A stretch of 21,723 bases of DNA from Fidelibacterota bacterium (lineage in GTDB: Bacteria > Marinisomatota > SORT01): NCBI GenBank assembly GCA_022563775.1, contig JADFMS010000023.1:1-21723 (forward strand). Reading direction: 5' to 3'. Position numbers and translations under genes: made by a program. Below the pieces are notes generated by a model that saw nothing but the letters and a program-made list of their open reading frames with translations, searched no databases and had not been told where the DNA came from. This document shows, piece after piece, positions 1-8,055 of this stretch. Every line of letters starts with the position of its first letter. Position 1 is the first letter of the stretch.

Positions 1-96
1 ATAATTATTTCGGTGCTGATTGTATTGACAATCGGCGTGGGATTAGTGCTGTATAAGAGAAGAAACAACACTGTTCAAACATCAGGGGGAAGCTGA
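1..96 (+). CDS. C-terminal end of a membrane protein (5' end outside window)
   Basis: An open frame enters from the left edge and stops with TGA at 94-96. The 31 visible residues are a hydrophobic stretch (about residues 1-18, rich in I, V, L and G), then Y-K-R-R and a short polar tail. This looks like a last membrane-spanning helix with a positively charged end that would sit on the cytoplasmic side. The stop lies 2 bases before the gltX start, so the two genes are probably cotranscribed. The family cannot be told from so short a piece; it could be a single-pass anchor or the last helix of a larger transporter. Confidence 0.55.
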   Translation: MIISVLIVLTIGVGLVLYKRRNNTVQTSGGS

Positions 97-98
97 TC

Positions 99-1535
99 TT
101 GTCCGGAGTAAGAGTGAGATTTGCCCCGAGTCCGACCGGAAATCTACACGCCGGGAACGTCCGTACGGCGCTATTGAACTGGATATTCGCAAAACAGCAG
201 AACGGAGTATTGATCCTCAGGATAGAAGATACCGACCAGGATAGACATGTGATCGGTTCTGAGGAGGGGATAGCAACAGATTTGAATTGGCTGGGAATCG
301 AATGGAGCGAAGGTCCTGATGTCGGGGGGGAATTCGGGCCTTATCGTCAATCGGACAGGTTAAAGATTCACGAAGAATACGCGGAACGTTTATTAAGGGA
401 GGGCAGCGCTTACAAATGTTATTGCAGCGAGGAAGAACTGCAAATGGAGCGCGAGAAAGCTTTGGCGAACGGATTGCCTCCCAGATATAACGGTAAGTGC
501 AGAGACCTTTCTGCGGAAGAAGAGAAGAAAAAGATCTCAGAGGAAATCAAACCGGTTTTACGATTCAAAGTCAGAGACGGAGAAGTTAGTTTTGTCGATC
601 TTATTAAAGGGGAGATAAGCTGGAAATTAGATAATATCGGAGATTTCGTGATTCTGAGATCGAATGGAATGCCGTCATATAATTTCGCGGTAGTTATAGA
701 TGATGCGCTGATGAAGATCAGCCATGTTATAAGAGGTGAAGGGCACGTTTCAAATACGCCGAGGCAACTTTTAATTTATGAAGCGCTGGGTTTCAAGATT
801 CCGAAGTTTGCGCATACTCCAACGATATTGAATAAAGAGAAGAAGACACTTTCAAAGAGACATGGAGCTCTTTCGGTAAAACATTATCGTGAAGAGGGTT
901 ATATTCCCGAAGCTCTTGTGAATTACCTAAGTTTACTATCATGGTCGTCAGAGAGCGGAGATGATATACTCAGCAGAGAGAGGATAGTAAAAGAATTCAG
1001 TTTTAGCCGGATGTCCTCATCATCAGCCGTCTTCGACGATGACAAGCTCTTATGGATGAACGGTCAATATATTCGAGCCTTAAAAAGCGAAGATCTGCTG
1101 AATCTGTCGCTCCCGATTCTTGAAAATTCCGGATACACGACAAAAAATTTAGAGAAAACGGCTAAAATATTGGAAGCCGTGAAGGGAAACTTAACCAAAA
1201 TGTCGGACCTTCCGCAATATGTCGAGCTTTTTTACAAATCGGAAGTTGAACCGGATGGAGCTGCCGAAAAGGAACTGATCGAGAAAGAAGAGTCAAAGCA
1301 AGTTTTTAACAAATTTATCAATGGCGTTGAAAAGTACGATGAGATCAGCGCTGATGATTTCAAAGAAATAATGAAGCAAGTTCAAAATGATACAGGAATT
1401 AAGGGTAAAAACCTCTGGATGCCCGTAAGAATAGCGCTGACGGGTCAGAGTCATGGTCCTGAACTACCGATGTTAATAGAGTTTTTTGGTAAAGAGGAAG
1501 TAGTCAGCCGCATAAAAAAAGTGATGGGCAGCTGA
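99..1535 (+). CDS. gltX: Glutamyl-tRNA synthetase
   Basis: Charges tRNA-Glu with glutamate using ATP, in the cytoplasm. At 478 residues it has the usual length of bacterial class I GluRS. The N-terminal Rossmann fold shows the PSPTG stretch and a HIGH-type motif H17-A-G-N20. The KMSKS-type motif is K249-T-L-S-K-R254. C107-x-C109 with Y130-x3-C134 matches the zinc-site pattern of GluRS and Glu-Q-RS proteins. The C-terminal half (about 320-478) is the helical anticodon-binding region, which separates it from the short Glu-Q-RS. The start is TTG at 99, preceded by a GGGGGA ribosome site about 10 bases upstream. The TGA stop overlaps the ispE ATG by one base (TGATG), a sign of translational coupling. 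Whether it is a discriminating or non-discriminating GluRS (also charging tRNA-Gln) cannot be decided here. Confidence 0.97.
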   Translation: MSGVRVRFAPSPTGNLHAGNVRTALLNWIFAKQQNGVLILRIEDTDQDRHVIGSEEGIATDLNWLGIEWSEGPDVGGEFGPYRQSDRLKIHEEYAERLLREGSAYKCYCSEEELQMEREKALANGLPPRYNGKCRDLSAEEEKKKISEEIKPVLRFKVRDGEVSFVDLIKGEISWKLDNIGDFVILRSNGMPSYNFAVVIDDALMKISHVIRGEGHVSNTPRQLLIYEALGFKIPKFAHTPTILNKEKKTLSKRHGALSVKHYREEGYIPEALVNYLSLLSWSSESGDDILSRERIVKEFSFSRMSSSSAVFDDDKLLWMNGQYIRALKSEDLLNLSLPILENSGYTTKNLEKTAKILEAVKGNLTKMSDLPQYVELFYKSEVEPDGAAEKELIEKEESKQVFNKFINGVEKYDEISADDFKEIMKQVQNDTGIKGKNLWMPVRIALTGQSHGPELPMLIEFFGKEEVVSRIKKVMGS

Positions 1536-2398
1536 TGCAAATAGTCAGCTTGAAAGCTTACGCCAAGGTGAACATAGGTCTGCGAATTGACGGCAGAAGG
1601 AATGACGGCTACCATACGTTGAAAACTCTTTTTCAGACCATCAGTATTCACGATAACCTGATATTGGAATTACAAGATGAACAGGGAATAGGTTTTTCCA
1701 CGACCGGTTTAAAGGTTCCGACAGGTGAAGATAATATTTGTGTCAAAGCCGCGCGGAAAGTATTAGAGCGTGAAAACCTGAAGAGCGGCATAAATATCAG
1801 ACTCGAAAAATATATATCGGTGGGTTCCGGATTAGGCGGGGGAAGCAGCGATGCGGCAGCAGTGATTCGCGGGTTAAATAAATTACTGAAACTCGATCTT
1901 GATAACTCTGAAATGGAAGCAGTCGCACTCGAATTAGGCGCGGACATCCCATTTTTTATTCGAGGAGGTTGTCAATATGCCGAAGGAATTGGAGATCTCT
2001 TGAGTCCCGGAGAAATTGAAGACAATTTCATAGTCCTCTTGGTGATTCCGGACATCAGTATTGCCACAAGTTGGGCATATAAAAATCTTGACTATTTAAG
2101 CTTGACAAGCGATACGGAAGACGTTAATTTAGCCCGTTTCCCACGTAACGGGGAAACAAATAAGAGAAGATATTTTAGGAATGATTTCGAAAATTTAGTG
2201 TTTTCGGAATATCCTGAAATAGGAGAAATAAAAAGACAAATATCGGAATCCGGAGCTGTTTACGCTTCACTTTCAGGCAGCGGTTCTGGGGTGTTTGGGC
2301 TTTATGATTCAATGGATGAGGCGGAGAACGGAAAAGAAAAGCTTGGTAAAGATTACGATAGTTATATTTTGAAACTAATTCCGGGGTTCAAGGATTGA
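1535..2398 (+). CDS. ispE: 4-(cytidine 5'-diphospho)-2-C-methyl-D-erythritol kinase
   Basis: Phosphorylates CDP-methylerythritol in the non-mevalonate (MEP) isoprenoid pathway. It is a 287-residue GHMP-family kinase, the normal size. K11-V-N13 near the N terminus is the first GHMP motif. The ATP-binding loop G97-S-G-L-G-G-G-S-S-D106 is intact, with V rather than the more usual P-V/A just before it. G135-A-D137-I-P139 holds the catalytic aspartate. The third motif (SLSGSGSGVFGL) is near residue 245. The ATG overlaps the gltX stop by one base. The stop lies only 4 bases before tRNA-Gln, so the mRNA must be processed to release the tRNA. The presence of ispE implies that the host uses the MEP route. 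Confidence 0.96.
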   Translation: MQIVSLKAYAKVNIGLRIDGRRNDGYHTLKTLFQTISIHDNLILELQDEQGIGFSTTGLKVPTGEDNICVKAARKVLERENLKSGINIRLEKYISVGSGLGGGSSDAAAVIRGLNKLLKLDLDNSEMEAVALELGADIPFFIRGGCQYAEGIGDLLSPGEIEDNFIVLLVIPDISIATSWAYKNLDYLSLTSDTEDVNLARFPRNGETNKRRYFRNDFENLVFSEYPEIGEIKRQISESGAVYASLSGSGSGVFGLYDSMDEAENGKEKLGKDYDSYILKLIPGFKD

Positions 2399-2402
2399 AA
2401 TT

Positions 2403-2474
2403 TGGGGTGTCGCCAAGTGGCAAGGCACAGGACTTTGATTCCTGCATTCGGAGGTTCGAATCCTCCCACCCCAG
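2403..2474 (+). tRNA. tRNA-Gln (anticodon UUG)
   Basis: The cloverleaf was read by eye. The acceptor stem TGGGGTG (2403-2409) pairs with CACCCCA (2467-2473). The anticodon stem CAGGA (2428-2432) pairs with TCCTG (2440-2444) around loop CTTTGAT, giving anticodon TTG at 2435-2437. The T stem GGAGG/CCTCC encloses TTCGAAT (2455-2461). G2474 is the discriminator base, and the next bases are CAA, so CCA is not encoded and must be added after transcription. The D arm has the normal AAGTGGCAAGGC pattern. It sits between ispE and prs with no separate terminator visible, a position seen in many bacteria with the ispE-prs-rplY-pth order. Confidence 0.95.
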
Positions 2475-2490
2475 CAAAATATAGGATAAT

Positions 2491-3441
2491 ATGGGAAGTA
2501 CTTTAAAAATATTCAGCGGTAGGTCGAGCAAGCAATTAGCCGAAGGTATTGCTAACTCTCTTGGTCAACCCTTAGGCAAGCTTGAGATAGTTGAATTCAA
2601 AGACGGCGAACTTTATGTGAAGTATGAGGAAAATATACGTGGATGTGACGTTTTTATCATACAATCCACGAATCCTCCCGCAAAAAACTTTCTTGAACTA
2701 TTTCTGATGATAGATGCGGCAAGAAGAGCTTCAGCTAAGCGAATAACGGCGGTAATACCCTATTACGGCTATGCAAGACAAGACAGAAAAAACACACCGC
2801 GAGTTGCGCTTTCTGCCAAATTATTTGCTAACATGATAATTGTAGCCGGCGCCGACAGGGTAATGGCGATGGACCTGCATTCGCCTCAGATACAGGGATT
2901 TTTTGATGTCCCGTTCGATCATTTATATTCATCAATGGTATTGATAGAGCATCTGTCGAAGATGGATTTTATTGAGAATGCAATTATAATGGCTCCTGAC
3001 ATAGGTGGAATAAAAATGGCAAGAGCATATGCCCGCCGTCTCGACCTTGATCTTGCGGTAATTGATAAAAGAAGAGAAAAAGCCAATAAATCCGAGGTTA
3101 TGAATATCATCGGTGATATTAAAGGGAAAAATGTCATACTGCTTGACGATTTGGTTGATACAGCAGGGACTCTTATCAACGCCGCGGATGCGGCTCTTGA
3201 TAAGGGGGCAATAAATGTTTACACAGCGGCAGCGCATCCGGTTCTTTCGGGTGATTCAGTTGAAAGGCTGAAAAAATCAGCGATAAAAAAACTCATTGTT
3301 ACTGACACCATACCCTTACCTGATAACGGGCATTCCGATATATTGGAAGTTGTGTCGGTTGCAGAAATTTTTGGTAAGGCTATCATGGCTATACATGAAG
3401 AACGATCTATCAGCACCTTGTTTGATAGTCAGGATTATTGA
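2491..3441 (+). CDS. prs: Ribose-phosphate pyrophosphokinase (PRPP synthetase)
   Basis: Makes PRPP from ribose 5-phosphate and ATP for purine, pyrimidine, histidine, tryptophan and NAD synthesis. The 316 residues match the class I bacterial enzyme. Visible signatures are F-K-D-G-E (36-40), the RQDRK flexible-loop region (96-100), the H130 catalytic region (M127-D-L-H-S131), P169-D-I-G-G173, and the PRPP-binding loop D219-D-L-V-D-T-A-G-T227. The start ATG has AGGA a few bases upstream. It follows tRNA-Gln by 16 bases and precedes rplY by 20, the conserved prs-rplY (ctc)-pth arrangement. No unusual residue was seen at the recognised motifs. Confidence 0.97.
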   Translation: MGSTLKIFSGRSSKQLAEGIANSLGQPLGKLEIVEFKDGELYVKYEENIRGCDVFIIQSTNPPAKNFLELFLMIDAARRASAKRITAVIPYYGYARQDRKNTPRVALSAKLFANMIIVAGADRVMAMDLHSPQIQGFFDVPFDHLYSSMVLIEHLSKMDFIENAIIMAPDIGGIKMARAYARRLDLDLAVIDKRREKANKSEVMNIIGDIKGKNVILLDDLVDTAGTLINAADAALDKGAINVYTAAAHPVLSGDSVERLKKSAIKKLIVTDTIPLPDNGHSDILEVVSVAEIFGKAIMAIHEERSISTLFDSQDY

Positions 3442-3461
3442 TTTTATAAAGGAGTATCGAA

Positions 3462-4163
3462 ATGGCAAATGATGTACTTAATGTGCAATCACGAATAACT
3501 GAACGGAAAAGTGATCTCAGCACTTCAAGAAGAAACGGGATAATACCCGGTATTTACTATACAGTAGGGAAAGAACCTATTTCTCTGAATGTCAATGAAA
3601 GAGAGTTAATGGCTATCATTGCATCCGGCAATGTGATTATTGATATGAAAGTGGATGATAAGGACTCACAGAAAATTATCATCAAGGATATGCAAATTCA
3701 TCCGGTTACGGATAAAATTGTTCACGTGGACCTTATGGGGATTCGGATGGATAAGGAGATAGAAATTTCGATTCCTATTCATTTCGAGGGAGTTCCTGAA
3801 GGAGTGAAATTGGGCGGATTACAGCAATCGATTTTGAGGGAGCTTCTTCTTAAAGGCTTACCGGCTGATATTCCCGAGGTTATTAATTTGGAAATCGAGC
3901 AACTCGATATCGGTGATTCCATACATGTGCACGAAATAAATATTCCGAAAGTCACAATTGTCACAGAGGCTGAATTAGCTATTGTTTCTGTCGTGACACC
4001 GAAGATCGTTGAAGAGGAAGTTGTAGAAGAAGAATTGGAAGGTGTTGAGGGAGAAGAAGGTGAAGAGGCTGTTGAGGGCGAAGGTGAAGGCGAAGGGAAA
4101 GAGGGTGAGGGAGAAGCTAAAGCCCCGGAAGATGCAGGTGACGCTCCATCGGACAAAAAATAA
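3462..4163 (+). CDS. rplY: 50S ribosomal protein L25, CTC/TL5 type
   Basis: Binds 5S rRNA in the large subunit. It is the long, two-domain CTC/TL5 form: residues 1-92 are the L25 beta-barrel (R22-R-N-G-I-I-P-G30 near the start is typical), and about 93-182 form the second TL5 domain. The last 50 residues (about 183-233) are an unusually long acidic tail made almost only of E, G and V, with repeated G-E pairs, ending in DKK. Tails of this kind are common in CTC proteins and are thought to be disordered. The coding strand there (about 4005-4135) is almost pure purine. The start ATG has a strong GGAG site 9 bases upstream. The stop is 18 bases before the pth start, with the hairpin at 4168-4189 between them. 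Confidence 0.95.
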   Translation: MANDVLNVQSRITERKSDLSTSRRNGIIPGIYYTVGKEPISLNVNERELMAIIASGNVIIDMKVDDKDSQKIIIKDMQIHPVTDKIVHVDLMGIRMDKEIEISIPIHFEGVPEGVKLGGLQQSILRELLLKGLPADIPEVINLEIEQLDIGDSIHVHEINIPKVTIVTEAELAIVSVVTPKIVEEEVVEEELEGVEGEEGEEAVEGEGEGEGKEGEGEAKAPEDAGDAPSDKK

Positions 4164-4167
4164 CCTG

Positions 4168-4189
4168 CATTTCAATTCATCTTGAAATG
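4168..4189 (+). promoter_or_regulatory. Hairpin holding the pth start codon
   Basis: CATTTCAA (4168-4175) and TTGAAATG (4182-4189) are perfect 8-bp inverted arms around a 6-base loop. A G-T wobble pair (4167/4190) can extend the stem. The TTG start codon of pth is the first three bases of the 3' arm, and no Shine-Dalgarno sequence precedes it. The rplY stop is at 4161-4163, so a ribosome finishing rplY would cover the 5' arm and melt the hairpin. Translation of pth coupled to rplY is inferred from this geometry, not shown. Confidence 0.45.
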
Positions 4190-4769
4190 TTTGATAGGAT
4201 TAGGAAACCCGGGAGCGGAATACGAAGGCACGAGGCACAATTTTGGATTTATGGTTGTGGACAGAGTTGCCAAACTTAAGAAAATGGAATTCAAGCCCGG
4301 GAAAGGAAAATATTGGGAATCCAAAGACAGAAGCGGTTCACTTTTGCTTATGAAACCTACAACCTTTATGAACGACAGCGGATTAGCGGTTAACGAAGTT
4401 ATGGAGCGGTATGGTTTTCCTGCCTCGAAACTGATGGTAATATATGATGACCTTGACCTGCCATTGGGCAGCGTTCGCATAAGAAAAAGAGGAGGCGCCG
4501 GTGGTCATCATGGAATGGAATCGATCATATACCATCTCAACAGTGAGGATATTCCCCGCATAAGGTTGGGTATTGATGACGATAATCGTTCTGATGATGT
4601 AGATTTTGTATTGTCCCGATTTGAAGAATCTCAATTAGATGATGTGGAAAAAACGGTAAATTATGCAGCTGAAGGCGCGTTAGAATTTATTTATAATAAT
4701 ATCAGTAAAAGCATGAATAAATATAATAAACGTGAAGATAATAACATAATGAACAAGGAGGAAAATTAG
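4182..4769 (+). CDS. pth: Peptidyl-tRNA hydrolase
   Basis: Cleaves peptidyl-tRNA released from stalled ribosomes, recycling tRNA in the cytoplasm. The 195 residues match the bacterial Pth family. The start TTG at 4182 gives the canonical opening that aligns with MKLIVGLGNPG. Key residues are N10, H19 (the catalytic histidine, in T-R-H-N), N64 (in F-M-N) and D89 (in Y-D-D-L-D-L-P), followed by the G-G-A-G-G-H-H-G substrate loop (104-111). The C-terminal 20 residues are polar and poorly conserved, and their codons contain the AAGGAGG ribosome site of hppA. No ribosome site is visible for pth itself, and its start codon lies in a hairpin. The hppA start is 2 bases after the stop. Confidence 0.95.
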   Translation: MKCLIGLGNPGAEYEGTRHNFGFMVVDRVAKLKKMEFKPGKGKYWESKDRSGSLLLMKPTTFMNDSGLAVNEVMERYGFPASKLMVIYDDLDLPLGSVRIRKRGGAGGHHGMESIIYHLNSEDIPRIRLGIDDDNRSDDVDFVLSRFEESQLDDVEKTVNYAAEGALEFIYNNISKSMNKYNKREDNNIMNKEEN

Positions 4770-4771
4770 AT

Positions 4772-6793
4772 TTGGAAATTCCGGGTTTTGTAAAGTTGGC
4801 GCCGTGGTTTGGAATAGGGGGAATGGTCGTAGCGTTCTTCATTTACCTTTATATCTCGAAGCAGGATGAAGGAAATGAGAAGATGAAAGAGCTCGCCAAA
4901 TTGATTCACGACGGTGCGATGGTTTTTTTAAAAAGAGAATACACGATTCTCTTGGGATTTATAATTGTTGTGACAGGTTTTCTATATATGCAGATAGCGC
5001 CGCAAACTGCTCTTGCTTACGTTGCGGGCGCAATGTGTTCGATGTTTGCGGGCTTTTTTGGGATGAAAGGAGCTACAAAAGCAAATGTCAGGACTGCTCA
5101 GGCAGCTTTGACCCATGGTGAAGCAAAAGCTCTTTCGGTTTCTTTCTTTGGCGGGTCTGTTATGGGGCTTTCAGTCGCGAGCCTCGGATTGCTCGGCGTA
5201 GGCGTTTTTTTCCTTCTGTTCGGACAATCTGTCGATACAGCGCATTATATTAGCGGATTTGCAATGGGAGCAAGCTCCATAGCGTTATTTGCAAGAATAG
5301 GTGGAGGTATCTTTACCAAAACAGCCGACATAGGAGCCGATTTGGTAGGCAAGATCGAAGCGGGGATACCGGAAGATGATCCTCGAAATCCGGGAGTTAT
5401 CGCAGACATGGTTGGCGATAATGTCGGTGATACAGCCGGAATGGGCGCCGATATCTTTGAGTCTTATGTAGGTTCAATAATAGCGACTATAGCGATCGGG
5501 GCAACATCCGCAATGACTCAATCAATGCCGATAAAGTTTATGGCGCTGCCTCTGATCTTGGCAATGCTCGGTTTGGTTGCTTCCCTGTTGGGAATTGCAA
5601 CTATTAAATTTTTGAGTAAGGGAAGCCCGGCAGGAGCGCTGCGATATTCAACAATGATCGCCGCAGGTCTATTTCTCGTAGCCACTTATTATGCAACGGA
5701 GATGCTCGGTTTCAGGGGTAGTCTGAGCGAGATGGATGTAACGGGAATTTCTTTGTTCTGGTCAGTTGTTGCCGGAACTCTTGCCGGAATTTTCATAGGA
5801 TTGGCAACGGAATATTATACCGGAGCGGGTCCTGTAATGAGAATAGCGGAATCATCCAAAACAGGACCGGCGACAAACGCTATTACAGGATTGGCTGTAG
5901 GATTCGAAAGCACAACAGTGCCGATTCTGATAATTTGCGCCACGATTTATGCCTCCTCGGAAATGGCAGGGCTTTACGGAATTGGTCTTGCAGCTGTGGG
6001 CATGCTCGCTACTGTCGGCATCACGATGTCGGTTGACGCTTATGGACCGATAGCGGATAACGCTGGCGGGATAACTGAAATGGCAGGATTAGGCGATGAT
6101 GTAAGGAAGATAACCGACGGACTTGATTCATTAGGAAATACAACGGCAGCCCTCGGGAAAGGTTTTGCAATAGGTTCTGCCGCGCTGACGGCGTTGGCGC
6201 TTTTTTCAGCGTATACGCAGGCGGTAAATCTCGAAGAGATAGGTATAGATATATCTAAACCCATAGTTGTGATAGGCTTTTTATTGGGTGGAGCTGTTCC
6301 ATTTCTTGTAGCAGCCCTCACGATATCGTCTGTGGGTAAAGCCGCAAATAAAATGGTGGAAGAGATTCGCAGACAATTCAGGGAAATACCCGGTCTTATG
6401 GAAGGCACTGGTAAACCTGATTCCGCCCGATGTGTGGATATCAGCACCAAAGCAGCGCTTAGAGAGATGATCCTTCCCGGACTTATAGCTGTATTTTTTC
6501 CGGTAATAGTAGGATTCGGACTTGGAAAAGAGTCTTTAGGCGGATTACTCGCCGGAAGTTTATTGGCAGGCGTATTTCTTGCTCTCTTCATGTCAAACGG
6601 CGGCGCTGCGTGGGACAATGCCAAGAAGTACATAGAAGAGGGGAATATGGGCGGAAAAGGTTCCGATGCGCATAAAGCAGCGGTTGTCGGCGATACTATC
6701 GGCGATCCCTTCAAAGATACCGCAGGACCGTCAATGAATATACTGATAAAGCTGATGGCGGTTGTATCTCTGGTGATAGCACCATTACTTTAA
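4772..6793 (+). CDS. hppA: Membrane-bound pyrophosphatase, K+-dependent type
   Basis: Couples hydrolysis of pyrophosphate to pumping of H+ and/or Na+ across the inner membrane. At 673 residues with about 16 hydrophobic helices it fits the family. The substrate loop runs from D187 through [12 protein letters not shown]207, followed by V-G-D-N-V-G-D (214-220). A second acidic set lies in the last loop (D-N-A-K-K, then [11 protein letters not shown]). The stretch G455-N-T-T-A-A-L-G462 has A and G where K+-independent enzymes have K and T, so K+ dependence is predicted from known family rules. The ion pumped cannot be decided by eye. The start TTG at 4772 has AAGGAGG 10 bases upstream. It sits between pth and rpsF in what seems to be one transcript, an unusual place for this gene. 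Confidence 0.96.
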   Translation: MEIPGFVKLAPWFGIGGMVVAFFIYLYISKQDEGNEKMKELAKLIHDGAMVFLKREYTILLGFIIVVTGFLYMQIAPQTALAYVAGAMCSMFAGFFGMKGATKANVRTAQAALTHGEAKALSVSFFGGSVMGLSVASLGLLGVGVFFLLFGQSVDTAHYISGFAMGASSIALFARIGGGIFTKTADIGADLVGKIEAGIPEDDPRNPGVIADMVGDNVGDTAGMGADIFESYVGSIIATIAIGATSAMTQSMPIKFMALPLILAMLGLVASLLGIATIKFLSKGSPAGALRYSTMIAAGLFLVATYYATEMLGFRGSLSEMDVTGISLFWSVVAGTLAGIFIGLATEYYTGAGPVMRIAESSKTGPATNAITGLAVGFESTTVPILIICATIYASSEMAGLYGIGLAAVGMLATVGITMSVDAYGPIADNAGGITEMAGLGDDVRKITDGLDSLGNTTAALGKGFAIGSAALTALALFSAYTQAVNLEEIGIDISKPIVVIGFLLGGAVPFLVAALTISSVGKAANKMVEEIRRQFREIPGLMEGTGKPDSARCVDISTKAALREMILPGLIAVFFPVIVGFGLGKESLGGLLAGSLLAGVFLALFMSNGGAAWDNAKKYIEEGNMGGKGSDAHKAAVVGDTIGDPFKDTAGPSMNILIKLMAVVSLVIAPLL

Positions 6794-6814
6794 GAAAACG
6801 AAACGGAGGAAATA

Positions 6815-7288
6815 TTGAATTATTATGAACTGATGTATATTATCGATTCTTCATTAGAACAGGAAGAGATCTCTAAGGTGAAGAAAGAAGTTGATAATTT
6901 TCTAACTTCAGAAGGATCGGATATTTACAGTAGATCTGACTGGGGCAGAACCAGGTTAGCATATGAGATAGAGAAGCAAAATTACGGTCATTATATCGTG
7001 CTGAAATTTGCTGCGAAACCAGGTCTTATAAGACAATTAAGAGAAAAATTCGGGTTAATGGATGCGATTCTCTCCCATTTGTGTGTTTCTCTCGATGAAG
7101 AGCCTGAACGGATAGCCGAAGAGGAAATTGAAAGAAAAAAACCGGTCAGCACTTATGATTCCACTGTAAGTAAAGTGACGAAGGATGATGAAAAAACAGA
7201 ATCGGAAGATAAGAAGCCTGATGAAAACGTAGAAATTGCAGAAAAGGAAGAAGAACAAAAAACTGATGAAGTAGAGGAATCCGCATAA
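6815..7288 (+). CDS. rpsF: 30S ribosomal protein S6
   Basis: Binds 16S rRNA with S18 in the platform of the small subunit. Residues 1-95 form the S6 domain, opening with N-Y-Y-E-L-M-Y-I-I-D and containing the W43-G-R-T-R-L-A-Y-E-I strand. The remaining 60 residues are a tail rich in E, D and K, which makes the protein (157 residues) longer than the 95-135 common in other bacteria. The start is TTG at 6815 with GGAGG about 6 bases upstream. Its TAA is directly followed by the ssb ATG. It opens the classic rpsF-ssb-rpsR-rplI block. Confidence 0.95.
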   Translation: MNYYELMYIIDSSLEQEEISKVKKEVDNFLTSEGSDIYSRSDWGRTRLAYEIEKQNYGHYIVLKFAAKPGLIRQLREKFGLMDAILSHLCVSLDEEPERIAEEEIERKKPVSTYDSTVSKVTKDDEKTESEDKKPDENVEIAEKEEEQKTDEVEESA

Positions 7289-7804
7289 ATGTCAGACTTG
7301 CGTATGCCGGATCTGAATACGGTGATCATAGCCGGAAACCTAACAAACAATCCGACGTTTGGCGAGACAAACGACAAAACACCTGTCGTAAATTTTCATC
7401 TTGCATCGAATCGAAGGTTTAGAGACAACAAAGGGCAGGTAAAGGAAGATGTATGTTTCGTAGGCGTGGTCGCATGGGATTCTCTGGCGAGGAGTTGCAA
7501 GGGAAAGCTGGTCAAGGGCAGTTCTGTCGTAATATCGGGAGAATTACAATCAAGAAAATGGACGTCGGAAGATGGTCATAACAGGACGATCGTGGAGATC
7601 AAGGCTCGAAAGATCCAATTTCTTGATAAGTTCAATAATGAAAAGAAAAATGAAGAAGAGACGAACAAGGTAGACGAACCCTCCTCGGAACCGGTACCGA
7701 ATGAAGGTAATGGAGAACAGGATGTTGAATTGTCCAAAATAGATGAAGCTATCGAAAAAGAAGATAGAACTAATGAGTTTGGATATAAAGGATTAGAGAT
7801 TTAA
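7289..7804 (+). CDS. ssb: Single-stranded DNA-binding protein
   Basis: Coats single-stranded DNA during replication and repair. Residues 1-115 form one OB fold: N-T-V-I-I-A-G-N-L-T, V-V-N-F-H-L-A-S-N-R-R-F, then W-D-S-L-A, and G-S-S-V-V-I-S-G-E-L-Q-S-R-K-W. The remaining 55 residues are a charged, Gly-poor linker. The protein ends in G-Y-K-G-L-E-I, so the usual acidic tip (D-D-D-I-P-F or similar), which binds PriA, RecO, Exo I and other partners, is missing. Neither other reading frame near the stop restores a tip. The ATG touches the rpsF stop and has AGAGGAA upstream; a second ATG at 7304 gives a start closer to the family consensus but has no ribosome site. Confidence 0.93.
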   Translation: MSDLRMPDLNTVIIAGNLTNNPTFGETNDKTPVVNFHLASNRRFRDNKGQVKEDVCFVGVVAWDSLARSCKGKLVKGSSVVISGELQSRKWTSEDGHNRTIVEIKARKIQFLDKFNNEKKNEEETNKVDEPSSEPVPNEGNGEQDVELSKIDEAIEKEDRTNEFGYKGLEI

Positions 7805-7821
7805 TTATCGGAGAAAATTAA

Positions 7822-8043
7822 ATGGCGATTTCAAAGAAAAAGATATGCAGATTCTGTGATACAAGGGGTCTGGAAATTGATTACAAAGATGTTAAGATGC
7901 TGAGAAAATATATTACCGATCAGGGTAAAATTATTCCCCGCAGAGTTTCAGGGAATTGTGCGAGGCATCAACGTGAAATGACTACGGCGATCAAGAGAGC
8001 AAGGAATATCTCTCTCATTCCATATTCTGTAACAGCTGTATAG
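7822..8043 (+). CDS. rpsR: 30S ribosomal protein S18, cysteine-containing form
   Basis: Partner of S6 on the small-subunit platform. At 73 residues it has normal length. The core I-D-Y-K-D-V-x-x-L-R-K-Y-I and the [12 protein letters not shown] stretch identify S18. C9-x2-C12 and C46-x2-H49 give four possible zinc ligands, the 'C+' form of S18 known from comparative work on zinc-binding ribosomal proteins. Hosts often keep a cysteine-free copy for zinc shortage, but none is seen here. The ribosome site GGAGAAAA lies before the ATG, with 17 bases separating it from ssb. Confidence 0.96.
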   Translation: MAISKKKICRFCDTRGLEIDYKDVKMLRKYITDQGKIIPRRVSGNCARHQREMTTAIKRARNISLIPYSVTAV

Positions 8044-8055
8044 CAGGGGGAACTC

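Noticed and set aside
3779..4156. A Ser/Pro-rich open frame on the minus strand
   Set aside because: It mirrors the purine-rich Glu/Gly tail of L25, which always gives Ser/Pro codons on the opposite strand.
6040..6714. A 224-codon open frame on the minus strand opposite hppA
   Set aside because: It is the shadow of a strongly conserved membrane protein gene; the translation is Pro/Ser/Ile-rich with no recognisable domain and no ribosome site.
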